Source: Halomonas campaniensis
Lineage (GTDB): Bacteria; Pseudomonadota; Gammaproteobacteria; Pseudomonadales; Halomonadaceae
Reading direction: 5' to 3'
Assembly (NCBI RefSeq): GCF_002211105.1
Contig: NZ_JPUA01000010.1
Coordinates: forward strand, 1-42,861
Length of the DNA: 42,861 nucleotides
Part shown: positions 8,289 through 18,317 of the stretch, piece by piece
Position numbering within the stretch: the first letter of the stretch is position 1
Layout of the letters: each line of letters opens with the position of its first letter
Position numbers and translations under genes: made by a program
Notes under the pieces: model-generated
Seen by the model: the letters and a program-made list of their open reading frames with translations, nothing else
The model's database searches: none
What the model was told of the DNA's origin: nothing

Positions 8289-9272
8289 TTACTTATCAGT
8301 GGTTACCGGGCCGAATTCAATCGGCAACCAGCGATAGCCTTGGTCATCTTTGGTGATATGACCAATACCAGGAAATGGCATATGGGCACCAGCCACCCAG
8401 TGTTTATCTTCAACCGCGCTTTCGAGCACGCTTTCCCGGGTACGAACGGCCTGCTCGGGGTCAGAATCAAACTCAATGGCCACAGTGGGATCGGCAAATT
8501 GAACGCCGTAGCTGTGCACTACGTCCCCCCATACCAGCATGGCGTCATCATCGCTGTTGAGCATAAAGCTTGAGTGCCCGGCGGTGTGGCCATGAGTATC
8601 TTGGGCAACGATACCCATTAGCACTTCATCACCTGCCGTGAAGGGATTGAAACGACCAGCCTCCTGATAAGGCGCTATCGCCTCTTGGGCCATGGTAAAG
8701 AAGGCCTGGGCAGACTCAGGTGCCGCTGCTGCACGCTCCTCATCCAGCCAAAAGTCAGCATCTGCCTGGCTGGCACGCAGTTCAGCATTGGGATAAACCG
8801 CTTCACCCTCCTCATTGGCCAAACCACACACGTGGTCAGGATGCAGATGAGTCATCAACACCGTGTCGACATCCTCCGGCGAGTAGCCAGAAGCACGTAG
8901 GTTACTCTCTACCTGGCCCAAGGAGGGGCCAAAGCAGGCAGCCGAGCCAGCATCGACCAGCACAAGGTTCTCGCCAGTGTGAATAAGAAAGGCATTAACC
9001 GCAGTTTGCATGCCACTCTCTGCATCGATAAATAGCGCATCCAAGTGGCGGAGAATCTCTTCTTGCTCCATGCCTTTTAGCAAGGAGGTATCAATAGCCG
9101 TATGACCATCGTATAGAGCGGTCACCTCATACTCCCCGACCATCATTCGAAACCAGCCCGGCGCTTGCTCCTGCTGCTGAGTGGGTAGCTCTGCTTGGGC
9201 AGTGACTGCCCAGCCAGCACTCACGGCCACTGCCAAGGCACCACGCGACCATTGAGATAAGGATATAGACAT
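8289..9272 (-). CDS. Exported metallo-beta-lactamase-fold hydrolase
   Basis: A 327-residue MBL-fold protein with a Sec signal peptide (MSISLSQWSRGALAVAVSAG, cleavage probably after VTAQA). Metal ligands are seen in THLHPDHVCG (H142, H144, D146, H147), DTHGHTAGHSS and the Asp of VWGDVVHS. The closest recalled groups are AttM/quorum-quenching-like and uncharacterised periplasmic MBL hydrolases, so lactonase, arylsulfatase-like or thioester hydrolase activities are all possible. The start at 9272 puts the signal peptide first and has GGAG upstream; the frame to 9350 would add 26 unlikely residues. It is divergent from a LysR regulator across a strong dyad, and 41 bases upstream of the formaldehyde dehydrogenase gene, so they may share a transcript. 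Confidence 0.86.
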   Translation of the reverse strand: MSISLSQWSRGALAVAVSAGWAVTAQAELPTQQQEQAPGWFRMMVGEYEVTALYDGHTAIDTSLLKGMEQEEILRHLDALFIDAESGMQTAVNAFLIHTGENLVLVDAGSAACFGPSLGQVESNLRASGYSPEDVDTVLMTHLHPDHVCGLANEEGEAVYPNAELRASQADADFWLDEERAAAAPESAQAFFTMAQEAIAPYQEAGRFNPFTAGDEVLMGIVAQDTHGHTAGHSSFMLNSDDDAMLVWGDVVHSYGVQFADPTVAIEFDSDPEQAVRTRESVLESAVEDKHWVAGAHMPFPGIGHITKDDQGYRWLPIEFGPVTTDK

Positions 9273-9356
9273 AAGCAAAAGGCTCCATTCATAAGCTACC
9301 GATGGTAACAGTGTAGGCCAGCTAGGCGGCCTTGATAAACCGGGATACACTCACAA

Positions 9357-9380
9357 GATTATTGCCACACAGCAACAATC
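9357..9380. promoter_or_regulatory. Candidate LysR-type operator between the MBL hydrolase and its regulator
   Basis: A dyad with 9-base arms, 9357-9365 GATTATTGC and 9372-9380 GCAACAATC, matches at 8 of 9 positions around a 6-base centre. It fits the T-N11-A form of LysR-type sites. It sits 23 bases before the LysR start codon and in the shared divergent region, so it could serve both autoregulation and control of the MBL gene. Confidence 0.55.
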
Positions 9381-9402
9381 GCCATTGACCCAGGGAGCTA
9401 GC

Positions 9403-10299
9403 ATGCAGCACTGGAGCCGTATCGAAGCCTTTGTCGAGGTGGTGCGTTTAGGCACCTTCTCTGCTGCGGCCCGTCACCTGAAGGTATCGACCTCCCATAT
9501 CAGCCGTCTGGTTAGTCAGCTCGAAAACCAGTTAGGAGTACAACTGCTCTACCGCACCACCCGCCAGATCCGCTTAACCGATGCAGGCACTACCTACGTG
9601 GAGCACTGCCGCCATCTATTTGATGGTCTGCGGGATGCCGAGCAGGCACTTAGTGAACTTCAGGATAAGCCCAATGGGCTGCTTAAACTGACCTCCGCCA
9701 CCACCTTCGGTGAGCGCTTTATCGCCCCACTGGTTAATGATTTTCAGTGTTTACACCCGCAGTTGGACATCCACATGCATTTCACTAACCGGCCGGTGGA
9801 GCTGATTGAGGAGGGCTACGACATTGCCATTCGGATGGGAGTATTGAAGGATTCCAGTCTTATCGCCAGGCGCCTGTGCGACCGCCGCGAGTATATCGTC
9901 GGTTCACAAAGCTACTTTCGCCAAGCGCCACGCCCGCACACGCTGGGCGAGCTAAACCAGCATCGTTGTCTTATCGGTTCACGGCCTAACTGGTTGTTTG
10001 AAGTGAACGGTCAGCGTCGCGAGGTGCGCGTAGAAGGTCGCTGGAGCGCCAATTCAGGCCCGGCTTTATTAGATGCCGCACTTAAAGGACTGGGACTTGC
10101 ACAACTGCCCGACTATTATGTTGGCCCCTACCTGGCCAGCGGTGAACTGGTGGCCGTGCTTGAGCCCTTTCGACACCACGACACCGCTGTCTGGGCGGTC
10201 TACCCTCGACACCGCCATCTGTCGCCCAAAATACGTCAGTTGGTCGACTACTTGGCCGCCAACATTGACAGCTTATTGCCCAATAACCCGCTGACTTAA
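9403..10299 (+). CDS. LysR-family transcriptional regulator
   Basis: A 298-residue LTTR. The N-terminal winged helix-turn-helix is clear (about residues 1-60: FVEVVRLGTFSAAARHLKVS, SHISRLVSQLENQLGVQLLYRTTR), followed by a periplasmic-binding-protein-like effector domain (about 90-290) resembling the DsdA/TrpI/AaeR-like group. The start at 9403 has GGGAG five bases upstream; an in-frame ATG at 9385 is less favourable. It is transcribed away from the MBL hydrolase gene and is its most likely regulator. The ligand is unknown. It converges with sdaA, leaving 11 bases between stops. Confidence 0.92.
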   Translation: MQHWSRIEAFVEVVRLGTFSAAARHLKVSTSHISRLVSQLENQLGVQLLYRTTRQIRLTDAGTTYVEHCRHLFDGLRDAEQALSELQDKPNGLLKLTSATTFGERFIAPLVNDFQCLHPQLDIHMHFTNRPVELIEEGYDIAIRMGVLKDSSLIARRLCDRREYIVGSQSYFRQAPRPHTLGELNQHRCLIGSRPNWLFEVNGQRREVRVEGRWSANSGPALLDAALKGLGLAQLPDYYVGPYLASGELVAVLEPFRHHDTAVWAVYPRHRHLSPKIRQLVDYLAANIDSLLPNNPLT

Positions 10300-10310
10300 A
10301 ACTTGAAGAG

Positions 10311-11678
10311 CTAGCACTCGATGGCATTGACAGCGAGCCCGCCCTTGGAGGTCTCTTTGTATTTATCCTGCATATCACGGCCGGTGTCGCGCATGGTACG
10401 AATCACTTTATCCAGTGATATAAAGTGCTCGCCATCGCCGTGCAGTGCCATTCGCGCCGCGTTGATCGCTTTGACGGAAGCGATCGCATTGCGCTCGATG
10501 CAGGGCACTTGTACAAGCCCACCCACCGGATCACAGGTCAAACCCAGGTTATGCTCCAAGCCAATCTCGGCGGCGTTCTCCACCTGGCCCGGCGTTCCGC
10601 CCAGCACTTCAGCAAGCCCTGCGGCCGCCATGGCACAGGCGGAGCCCACTTCACCCTGACAACCTACTTCCGCACCGGAAATAGAGGCGTTCTTTTTGCA
10701 TAAGATACCCACCGCCCCGGCGGTAAGCAGAAAATCCACCACATCGGCCTCGCTGGCATCGGGCTCAAACTTCAAGTAGTACGCCAATACAGCAGGCACA
10801 ATACCCGCCGCGCCATTGGTCGGGGCGGTGACCATGCGCCGCCCGGCAGCGTTCTCTTCATTCACCGCCAGAGCAAAGACATTGACCCAATCCATCACGG
10901 TAAAACTCGATACGATCAGGCGTTGATTGGCCGGTGGATTCAGTAGCTGTTGATGGAGCAGTTGCGCTCGACGGCGCACATTCAAGCCACCGGGCAAATG
11001 GCCCGTCGCGCGCAGGCCATTCTCGATGCTGTCGCTCATGGCGTGCCAAATAGTCAGCAGCTCTTCACGTATGGCTGATTCGCTACGCCAGGCTTTTTCA
11101 TTTTCAAGCATCAGTTGGCTAATGCGCAGTTGATGCTGCTGGCATAGCGCGAGCAGCTCGGCAGCCGTATTGAAGGGATACGTCAGTTCAGTAGCATCTT
11201 CACCCACCTCGCCTTGATCTGCCTTAGCTTGATCGACATAGAAACCGCCCCCGAGGGAGTAAAACGTATTGGTCGCTATCAGCTCATTATCACAATAGGC
11301 ACTCAGCACCATGGCATTGGGATGAAACGGCAGGCAGGTCTCATCCCACTCCACGTCGTTACGCGCGTCGAAAGCGATTGACTGGCCATTGGCAAGCACC
11401 AGCGGCTCGCCCTCTTCAAGCAGCTTTAACCGCGCGACAATCGTGTCCGGATCGACGCTTTCAGGCGCTTCGCCCATTAGCCCCATGATCACCGCCTGGT
11501 CGGTACCATGCCCCACCCCAGTGGCGGCAAGCGAACCATGCAGCCTCACCACCAACCGGGTAATGCGGGCATCGCCAAGCGCAAGGGCAAAGTCGCGGGC
11601 GGCGCGCATTGGTCCCACCGTGTGGGAGCTAGAGGGCCCAATGCCAATTCGGAAAAGATCAAACACACTAATAGCCAT
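10311..11678 (-). CDS. sdaA: L-serine ammonia-lyase (iron-sulfur type)
   Basis: A 455-residue single-chain L-serine dehydratase that converts L-serine to pyruvate and ammonia with an oxygen-labile [4Fe-4S] cluster. The beta domain begins with [19 protein letters not shown], and the alpha domain carries the cluster cysteines around [26 protein letters not shown] and TCDPVGG...VPCIERNA. The length matches E. coli SdaA/SdaB. No transporter or regulator is adjacent, and the divergent neighbour is a membrane protein of unknown role. The intergenic dyad at 11744-11773 is a candidate control site. Confidence 0.96.
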   Translation of the reverse strand: MAISVFDLFRIGIGPSSSHTVGPMRAARDFALALGDARITRLVVRLHGSLAATGVGHGTDQAVIMGLMGEAPESVDPDTIVARLKLLEEGEPLVLANGQSIAFDARNDVEWDETCLPFHPNAMVLSAYCDNELIATNTFYSLGGGFYVDQAKADQGEVGEDATELTYPFNTAAELLALCQQHQLRISQLMLENEKAWRSESAIREELLTIWHAMSDSIENGLRATGHLPGGLNVRRRAQLLHQQLLNPPANQRLIVSSFTVMDWVNVFALAVNEENAAGRRMVTAPTNGAAGIVPAVLAYYLKFEPDASEADVVDFLLTAGAVGILCKKNASISGAEVGCQGEVGSACAMAAAGLAEVLGGTPGQVENAAEIGLEHNLGLTCDPVGGLVQVPCIERNAIASVKAINAARMALHGDGEHFISLDKVIRTMRDTGRDMQDKYKETSKGGLAVNAIEC

Positions 11679-11743
11679 GTCTATTTCGCCTCACAACGCT
11701 GTTATTACCTGCCTATGGGACACTTTGCAGCGCCGACGACCAA

Positions 11744-11773
11744 ACGTCGAGTGATTAACCGCAATATCGACGT
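11744..11773. promoter_or_regulatory. Inverted repeat upstream of sdaA
   Basis: ACGTCGA (11744-11750) and TCGACGT (11767-11773) form a perfect 7-bp dyad with 23-base centre-to-centre spacing, about two helical turns. It lies in the divergent region between sdaA and the membrane protein gene, upstream of the candidate -10 at 11795. An operator is possible; the binding protein is unknown. Confidence 0.4.
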
Positions 11774-11794
11774 GCGAACATATAAGTGTGACGA

Positions 11795-11800
11795 TATAAT
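11795..11800 (+). promoter_or_regulatory. Candidate -10 element for the membrane protein gene
   Basis: A consensus TATAAT hexamer lies 66 bases upstream of the ATG at 11867. No good -35 hexamer is present at 16-18 bases, so the promoter would depend on an activator or an extended element. This is tentative. Confidence 0.35.
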
Positions 11801-11866
11801 GAACATTCACCCATGCATGTTTTAATATGCGAATAGCGACGCTGCTTACCCACAAAGGATGTTGGT

Positions 11867-12514
11867 ATGTCTCCCCCCCCTGCCTGGCCCATTGGGTTTC
11901 AAACCATCTTAGTACGTGCGGTGCTGTACGTACTGTTTATTGGCGCAATTGCCCAAGGCGCCTATTTAGAAGCGCTCTATCTCCCCTCAGTACGCTTTTC
12001 TGAGCTGGGCTTTACCGAATTCACCCAAACGCTGGTGCTGGCCACCTGCTGTGCAATGCTGATCTATATTCGCCAAGTACTTAAAGTATGGCCCACCGTC
12101 ACGCTTCTGCTGCTGGCATTTGTGGCCGCCTCGCTGGTGCGCGAACAAGATCACTTTTTAGATAACTATGTGGCTCATAACACCTGGAAGGTGCTTGTTG
12201 CGCTGATTATTCTCCCATCGCTCTTTTGGGTAATTAAGCAGCGCCAACACTTTCTCGCGGAGTTCGCTCATTACAGCAACACCTTCGCCTTTGGTTTGTT
12301 TACGGCAGGCGTGCTGACCACTTATATATTCTCGCGCCTGTATGGGCGGCAGGAGTTCTGGCAAGCCGTTCTTGAAGAGAGCTACTCGGGAACCTTTAAG
12401 AGTGTTGCTGAAGAAGTCGTCGAACTGCTCGGCTATAGCCTAATTTTGATCGCCACGTTGGAATTGTTACTACTGGCTCGGCGCGTCTACACAGCCCGCC
12501 AATTATCGTCTTAA
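11867..12514 (+). CDS. Six-helix inner-membrane protein of unknown function
   Basis: A 215-residue protein I do not recognise. It has about six hydrophobic segments: near residues 12-32, 45-65, 76-92, 105-122, 137-157 and 188-207. Between them are conserved-looking polar patches: VREQDHFLDNYVAHNTWK after helix 3, RLYGRQEFWQAVLEES, and EEVVELLGYSLI entering the last helix. Acidic and His residues placed next to membrane helices recall metal-dependent intramembrane hydrolases, but I cannot assign a family. The gene starts after AAAGGATG and is followed by its own terminator, so it is probably monocistronic. It is divergent from sdaA. Coding character looks normal for the window. Confidence 0.75.
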   Translation: MSPPPAWPIGFQTILVRAVLYVLFIGAIAQGAYLEALYLPSVRFSELGFTEFTQTLVLATCCAMLIYIRQVLKVWPTVTLLLLAFVAASLVREQDHFLDNYVAHNTWKVLVALIILPSLFWVIKQRQHFLAEFAHYSNTFAFGLFTAGVLTTYIFSRLYGRQEFWQAVLEESYSGTFKSVAEEVVELLGYSLILIATLELLLLARRVYTARQLSS

Positions 12515-12563
12515 CTCCCCTTATATTCGTTTAATGTAAGCCCACTTGGTAATCCGTGACGAG

Positions 12564-12599
12564 CGCCGTCTTTGCTTGGCAAGACGGCGTTTCATTTTT
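12564..12599 (+). terminator. Rho-independent terminator after the membrane protein gene
   Basis: A 9-bp stem, CGCCGTCTT (12564-12572) with AAGACGGCG (12581-12589), has an 8-base loop and is followed by TTTCATTTTT. It lies 50 bases after the stop at 12514. Confidence 0.82.
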
Positions 12600-12716
12600 C
12601 AAATCTCGTTATGCAAAAAGCCGTTTGCGACCCGCTGCGCTTCAACGTAGTGTCGGTCGCTATGCTTCATAGCCACATTTTTCACTACAAACCCTTACAT
12701 TGACGACATAAACCTT

Positions 12717-14287
12717 ATGAATAAAACCAAACATAATGAAAAAAACCTCCAGCGTGGTTTTTTCACCCGTTTTCTAGATAGCGTTGAGTGGCTGGGAAAC
12801 CTGCTTCCTCATCCCGTCACACTGTTTGCAATACTATGCGTATTGGTGGTTGTCGCAAGCGGGATTGCAGCAACTTTTGGGGTTTCCGTAGCAGACCCTA
12901 GGCCCGCCAATGAAGGTGAATGGATCGCAGTTAACTCTTTGCTTAATGCCGAAGGTTTACGCCGACTGGTCACCGAAATGGTCACTGATTTCACTAGCTT
13001 CGCACCACTTGGCACCGTGTTGGTGGCTATGCTAGGTGTAGGCGTTGCCGAGCATTCTGGGTTGCTTTCTGCGAGCATGCGCGCCCTAGTACTCAACCGC
13101 TCCCCCCGAATTGTTACTTACGCGGTAGTCTTTGCAGGCATCATGTCTAATATGGCTGCAGAGCTTGGTTATGTGGTACTGATTCCACTTGCCGCTATGA
13201 TATTCCACTCACTGGGCCGCCACCCCCTTGCGGGCCTAGCTGCTGCGTTCTGTGGTGTTTCTGGGGATACAGCGCTAACCTGCTAATCGGCACGGTTGAC
13301 CCATTACTTTCAGGCATCACCCAGGAAGCGGCCCGGCTACTTGACCCTGCTTATGTGGTCGGCGCAGAGGCCAATTGGTTCTTTATGTTTGCCAGCACGT
13401 TCTTCGTGACGCTGATTGGTGGACTGGTCACCGAGCGCATCGTAGAACCCAAGCTGGGTAAATTTGATCCTGCTTACGCCGATAACGACATTGACCAACA
13501 AAGCATGGGAGGGCTTTCATCAACGGAAAAGCGCGCCTTAAAAGGCACCGGCTTAGCAGCGCTGGCATTAGTCGCACTGGTCGCCGTGATGGTAGTGCCT
13601 GAGAGTGGAATACTGCGTAACCCTGAAACGGGGCTGATAAGCGGCTCACCGTTTTTACGCGGAATCGTTGTGATTGTAGCGGTCTCATTCACCCTATTAG
13701 GCTTTGTCTATGGTCGCCTAGCAGGCACCATGCACAATGACCGCGACGTGGTAAACGCCATGGCTAAAAGCATGAGCAGTCTGGGCCTATACATCGTTCT
13801 GGTGTTCTTCGCTGCTCAGTTTGTGGCGCTGTTTAACTGGAGTAACTTTGGTACCGTGACCGCGATCGCGGGTGCGGATCTACTAGAGTCTCTCGGGTTA
13901 CGCGGCCCCGGCCTGTTTGCTCTTTTCATTATTATGTGTGCGTTTGTCAATTTATCGCTGGGCAGCGCCTCAGCACAATGGGCGGTGACGGCCCCTATTT
14001 TTGTCCCCATGTTGATGTTAATGGGCTACGCGCCCGAGGTCATCCAAGCAGCCTATCGTATCGGTGATTCCGTCACCAACCTCATTACCCCGATGATGAG
14101 CTACTTTGGCCTGATCCTCGCTGTAGCAAGCCGTTACCGGAAAGATATGGGCATCGGCACGCTGGTTGCTATTATGCTTCCCTATACGCTGTTTATGCTG
14201 ATCGGATGGAGCCTACTGTTCTTCATTTGGGTGTTTGTGTTTGGTTTACCTGTTGGCCCTGGCTCCGCCACCTACTACACGCTGTAG
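12717..14287 (+). pseudogene. AbgT-family transporter, disrupted by a single-base frameshift
   Basis: Two frames together make one AbgT-family transporter (p-aminobenzoyl-glutamate/MtrF type, an inner-membrane proton-driven exporter or importer). The first frame, 12717-13286, starts MNKTKHNEK and carries NLLPHPVTLFAILCVLV and GIMSNMAAELGYVVLIPLAA, ending SGDTALTC. The second, to 14287, resumes in family register and contains FVNLSLGSASAQWAVTAPIF and GDSVTNLITPMMSYF. Adding one G to the run at 13263-13266 restores ...FCGVSGGYSANLLIGTVDP..., the conserved AbgT sequence, and gives 523 residues, the normal length. The defect is either a real inactivating deletion or a homopolymer sequencing error. 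No abgA/abgB amidohydrolase genes are nearby. Confidence 0.88.
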
Positions 14288-14307
14288 CCCTTTGCATTGC
14301 TTAACGT

Positions 14308-14342
14308 AAAAAGCCCGCCGTTCTGAGAACGGCGGGCTTTTT
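14308..14342. terminator. Bidirectional terminator between the AbgT gene and rpoD
   Basis: A long GC-rich stem (AAGCCCGCCGTTCT with AGAACGGCGGGCTT) is flanked by an A-run on the left and a T-run on the right, so it can end transcripts from both convergent genes. Confidence 0.92.
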
Positions 14343-14374
14343 ACTTACCCCACACTATTTACTGCTAACGTTAT

Positions 14375-16225
14375 TCACTCATCAAGGAATGAACGCAGCG
14401 GCTCGGAGCGGCTGGGGTGACGCAGCTTACGCAGCGCTTTGGCTTCAATCTGACGAATTCGCTCACGGGTTACGTCAAACTGCTTGCCCACCTCTTCCAG
14501 CGTATGGTCGGTGTTCATATCGATACCGAAACGCATGCGCAACACCTTCGCTTCGCGGGCGGTCAAGCCGCCTAACACGTTGCGTGTGGCTTCGATAAGG
14601 CCTTCACCGGTGGCCATATCAATGGGCAGCAGCATGGTGCCATCTTCGATAAAGTCACCCAGGTGTGAATCATCGTCATCGCCAATCGGCGTCTCCATGG
14701 AGATCGGCTCTTTGGCGATTTTAAGCACCTTGCGTACTTTATCTTCCGGCATTTCCAAACGCTCGCCGAGCTCTTCCGGCGTCGGCTCACGGCCCATCTC
14801 CTGCAGCATCTGGCGCGATACGCGATTGAGCTTGTTGATCGTCTCAATCATATGCACCGGGATACGGATGGTGCGCGCCTGGTCGGCAATTGAGCGGGTA
14901 ATTGCCTGACGAATCCACCAGGTGGCATAGGTCGAGAACTTATAGCCACGGCGGTATTCGAACTTATCGACCGCTTTCATCAAGCCGATGTTGCCTTCCT
15001 GGATAAGATCCAGGAACTGCAAACCCCGGTTGGTATACTTCTTGGCGATCGAGATCACCAAGCGCAGGTTAGCCTCAACCATCTCTTTCTTGGCGCGACG
15101 GGCTTTCGCCTCACCAATAGAGAGCTTGCGATTCACCTCTTTAAGGTCGGCAACCGAGAGCTGCACCATATCCTCTTCGAAGGCGATCTTGCGCTGGGCG
15201 CGGGCGATATCGGCGCGCAGCGGCTCAAGGCGGTCGGCGTACTTGCTCTGCGCTGCCTGGAATTCATCCAGCCATGTTTTGCTCGACTCATTACCAGGAA
15301 ACGACTTGATAAACGTCTTACGCGGCACTTTGGCTTTTTTCACGCACAGTTGCATGACCGCTTTCTCTTGGGCACGCACTTGCTCAACGCTGATACGCAC
15401 TTGACCCACTAAGCGCTCAAAATGCTTGGGTACCAGCTTGATAGGCGAGAAAAGCACCGCCAAGCGGGCTTGCTCGGCTTTGAGCTCGGGACTGCCACGA
15501 CCATGCTTGGCAAACGCTGCTTCGACCAAGGCGTTCTGCTCGCGAATCTGCTCGAAACGCGCACGCGCCTCTTCTGGATCCGGGCCGCCTTCGCTGGCCG
15601 TAGAATCCTCGTCCTCATCGTCGCCGTCGCTCTCAATGTCGTCATCAATTTCGGCTTCAGGCTCTGGTTCGGGCACCTCTGCTTCGGCAACGCCGGGGAT
15701 GCCTTCATCGGGATCGATGAAACCAGAGAACAGATCCGAAAGACGCCCCGGCGCTTCTTCATCCTGGGTGGCGTCATAGGCGTCCAAAATAGACGCGACG
15801 GCACCCGGCAAATAGGCCAGAGACGACATCACTTCACGGGTACCCTCTTCGATCCGTTTGGCGATTTCAATTTCGCCTTCACGGGTCAGAAGCTCAACCG
15901 TGCCCATTTCACGCATGTACATACGTACGGGGTCAGTGGTGCGGCCTACATCGCTTTCCACGGCGGCAAGGGCCGCTACGGCCTCTTCCGCAGCGGACTC
16001 GTCCGTGGATTGATCCGACATCATCAAAGTGTCTTCATCTGGCGCTTCTTCAGCGACACTTATGCCCATGTCGTTGATCATGCCAATGATGTCTTCCACT
16101 TGATCCGGGTCGGCGATATCCTCGGGTAGATGGTCGTTGACCTCGGCATAGGTCAGGTAGCCCTGTTCCTTGCCTCGAGCGATCAACTCCTTCAGACGCG
16201 ACTGCTGCTGCGCATTTCCAGCCAT
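14375..16225 (-). CDS. rpoD: RNA polymerase primary sigma factor (sigma-70)
   Basis: A 616-residue housekeeping sigma factor. Region 1.1 occupies about residues 5-85 ([20 protein letters not shown]). Region 1.2 follows ([22 protein letters not shown]), then an acidic non-conserved insert with a long Asp/Glu stretch near 180-215. Regions 2.1-2.4 include [12 protein letters not shown] and [17 protein letters not shown], and region 4.2 is [20 protein letters not shown]. All core-binding and promoter-recognition regions are intact and the size matches Pseudomonas and E. coli RpoD. It is the last gene of rpsU-dnaG-rpoD and ends at a bidirectional terminator. A 226-base gap before it probably contains its own promoter, including a heat-inducible one as in E. 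coli. Confidence 0.98.
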   Translation of the reverse strand: MAGNAQQQSRLKELIARGKEQGYLTYAEVNDHLPEDIADPDQVEDIIGMINDMGISVAEEAPDEDTLMMSDQSTDESAAEEAVAALAAVESDVGRTTDPVRMYMREMGTVELLTREGEIEIAKRIEEGTREVMSSLAYLPGAVASILDAYDATQDEEAPGRLSDLFSGFIDPDEGIPGVAEAEVPEPEPEAEIDDDIESDGDDEDEDSTASEGGPDPEEARARFEQIREQNALVEAAFAKHGRGSPELKAEQARLAVLFSPIKLVPKHFERLVGQVRISVEQVRAQEKAVMQLCVKKAKVPRKTFIKSFPGNESSKTWLDEFQAAQSKYADRLEPLRADIARAQRKIAFEEDMVQLSVADLKEVNRKLSIGEAKARRAKKEMVEANLRLVISIAKKYTNRGLQFLDLIQEGNIGLMKAVDKFEYRRGYKFSTYATWWIRQAITRSIADQARTIRIPVHMIETINKLNRVSRQMLQEMGREPTPEELGERLEMPEDKVRKVLKIAKEPISMETPIGDDDDSHLGDFIEDGTMLLPIDMATGEGLIEATRNVLGGLTAREAKVLRMRFGIDMNTDHTLEEVGKQFDVTRERIRQIEAKALRKLRHPSRSEPLRSFLDE

Positions 16226-16451
16226 AGAAACCCTATCTCGACGAAGAAGAATGAAACACCTGGAGCGCTGAATCGATTAAACTCAACAAGCCGTACAGTA
16301 TAGCGTAAAAAGCAGGAAATTTTCCAGCCCAACGTATTTGCGCGGTAATTCAGGTGTGTTAGTTTGTTCGGTTAGGTCAACGCTCGGTGGCTGACCCTAT
16401 ATCTGGTGCTGAAACGTTAGGAATTCAACCCCCATCGCCCAAGACACCGCC

Positions 16452-18317
16452 TCATTGGCGCTGAGCAAGCTCCATTACCAAACTTGCCAAACGCTGACGC
16501 TGCTCCTTATCCAACTTTTGCCCAGCGCGCTCCTGCGCCAGCAACGCCGTGTACTCCTCTTGGGGAGAACGCTGACGCTGAACGTACTGCAAGTGTTCCA
16601 CCAAGCCCTGCAGCTCTGCTTCCCGATCTGCTTTGGGAATCAACAGCTCGCGCTTGGCGAAGGCCGCCAAGGCCTGCCCCTGCTGGCTGCCTTGAAAATG
16701 CGCCAACACCACTTGCGGGCTGCGGTAGCGCCCCGCCTTGAGCAGTTCAACCAACTCTCGGCATAGCGGCGCATCGTCATCGTCCGGCAACCACTCCAAA
16801 TGATCAGGCAGCGTGGCCACCAGGCTTGGCTCATGCAGTAACAGTTGCACGATACGTCCAACCGGGGAGAGTGCCTGGGAACGCGAGCGCGATGAGCGGG
16901 CTGACGCAGCCAAAACAGCGCCGGGCGCGGATGAGGCCGATTCGGGCTCATCCTGCTCTGCCTGCGCCTGCGAAGCATCACTTTTGGTGATGGATCGCTG
17001 CGATACCTGAGCACGCTTTTCAAGCAGCACTTTCAACTGCTCTTGCGCCAAACCACTGCGCTTTGCCAATGACTCCAGCAGTAACGATTTGAGCATGCCT
17101 TCAGGCACTTTGTTCAATGCCTCAAGCACCTGACTGGCAAACCGCTCGCGCCCTTCCACAGTATTCAAGTCGCGCCCTTGAGCCGCCTGTTCGAATAGAA
17201 ACTCCGACAGCGGCATGGCACAGGTCACACGATCCTGAAATGCCTGAGTGCCCTCACGGCGCACCAGGGTGTCCGGATCATCACCTTCGGGCAGAAACAG
17301 AAAGCGCGCTTCACGGCCATCAATCATTTGTGGCAGCGCGGTTTCCAACGCCCGACTGGCCGCCTGCCTGCCTGCACGGTCACCGTCGAAACAGAACACC
17401 ACGCGACTCACCAGTCGAAACAAGCGGGTCAAATGGTCTTCCGTGGTGGCGGTACCCAGCGTAGCCACGGCGTTATGAATACCGTATTGCGCCAGCGCCA
17501 CCACATCCATATAGCCTTCGACCATGACCAGTTGCTCAAGCTTGCTCGAGGCTTGGCGTGCCTCATACAAGCCGTATAGCTCACGGCCTTTATGGAACAC
17601 GGGCGTTTCCGGCGAGTTGAGATATTTGGGCTGATCATCACCCATCACCCGTCCACCGAAGGCAATCGTGCGGCCGCGCAAATCGCGAATGGGGAACATT
17701 ACCCGGTCACGAAAGCGGTCGTAGGTACGCCCAGTATCCTCACGGTGAATCAACAGGCCGTACTCGACCTGCACTGGCTCACCAATACCGCGCTCGCTGA
17801 GGTGCTGTTTCAGCGCCTCCCAGCCTGCCGGGGCATAGCCAATGCCATAGGTCTTGATCACCTCGTCCGAGAGCCCACGACCCGACAGATAGCGTTGAGC
17901 GGACTGGCCCTCCTGCATCTTTAACCGCTCGCGATAAAAACTGGCCGCGAGCTCGAGCAGGTTGACACCCTCTTTGCGCTTCTTTTCCCGCTGCTGAGCA
18001 CGCGGGTCATCAGCGCCTTCCCGCGGCACTTCAATACCCAGGCGTCCAGCCAACTGCTCTACCGCTTCTGGAAACGGTAGCTTGTCATACTCCATCAAGA
18101 AGCGTAGTGCATTACCATTAGCTCCGCAGCCAAAGCAGTGATAAAACTGCTTATCAGCACTGACGGTGAACGATGGGGTTTTCTCTTGATGGAAGGGACA
18201 AAGCCCGGAATAATTGCGGCCAGCCTTTTTAAGCTGCACACGCTCACCAACCACCTCGACCACATCAACGCGGCCTAACAGGTCATCAATGAAACGCTGT
18301 GGAATTTGGCCTGCCAT
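16452..18317 (-). CDS. dnaG: DNA primase
   Basis: A 621-residue primase that makes RNA primers for replication. The N-terminal CHC2 zinc finger has ligands C40, H43, C61 and C64. The RNA polymerase core with the TOPRIM fold contains LVMVEGYMDVVAL (catalytic Glu) and VVFCFDGDRAGRQAA (the DxD pair). The C-terminal helicase-binding domain starts about residue 470, after a Gln/Ala/Ser-rich linker. Length is slightly above E. coli DnaG. It is the middle gene of the macromolecular synthesis operon and is separated from rpsU by a leaky-type terminator. Confidence 0.98.
   Translation of the reverse strand: MAGQIPQRFIDDLLGRVDVVEVVGERVQLKKAGRNYSGLCPFHQEKTPSFTVSADKQFYHCFGCGANGNALRFLMEYDKLPFPEAVEQLAGRLGIEVPREGADDPRAQQREKKRKEGVNLLELAASFYRERLKMQEGQSAQRYLSGRGLSDEVIKTYGIGYAPAGWEALKQHLSERGIGEPVQVEYGLLIHREDTGRTYDRFRDRVMFPIRDLRGRTIAFGGRVMGDDQPKYLNSPETPVFHKGRELYGLYEARQASSKLEQLVMVEGYMDVVALAQYGIHNAVATLGTATTEDHLTRLFRLVSRVVFCFDGDRAGRQAASRALETALPQMIDGREARFLFLPEGDDPDTLVRREGTQAFQDRVTCAMPLSEFLFEQAAQGRDLNTVEGRERFASQVLEALNKVPEGMLKSLLLESLAKRSGLAQEQLKVLLEKRAQVSQRSITKSDASQAQAEQDEPESASSAPGAVLAASARSSRSRSQALSPVGRIVQLLLHEPSLVATLPDHLEWLPDDDDAPLCRELVELLKAGRYRSPQVVLAHFQGSQQGQALAAFAKRELLIPKADREAELQGLVEHLQYVQRQRSPQEEYTALLAQERAGQKLDKEQRQRLASLVMELAQRQ

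Noticed and set aside
15422..16129. A 235-residue plus-strand frame inside rpoD
   Set aside because: The opposite strand encodes intact sigma-70. The frame is Phe/Gly/Arg-rich, as expected from antisense of acidic Asp/Glu codons.
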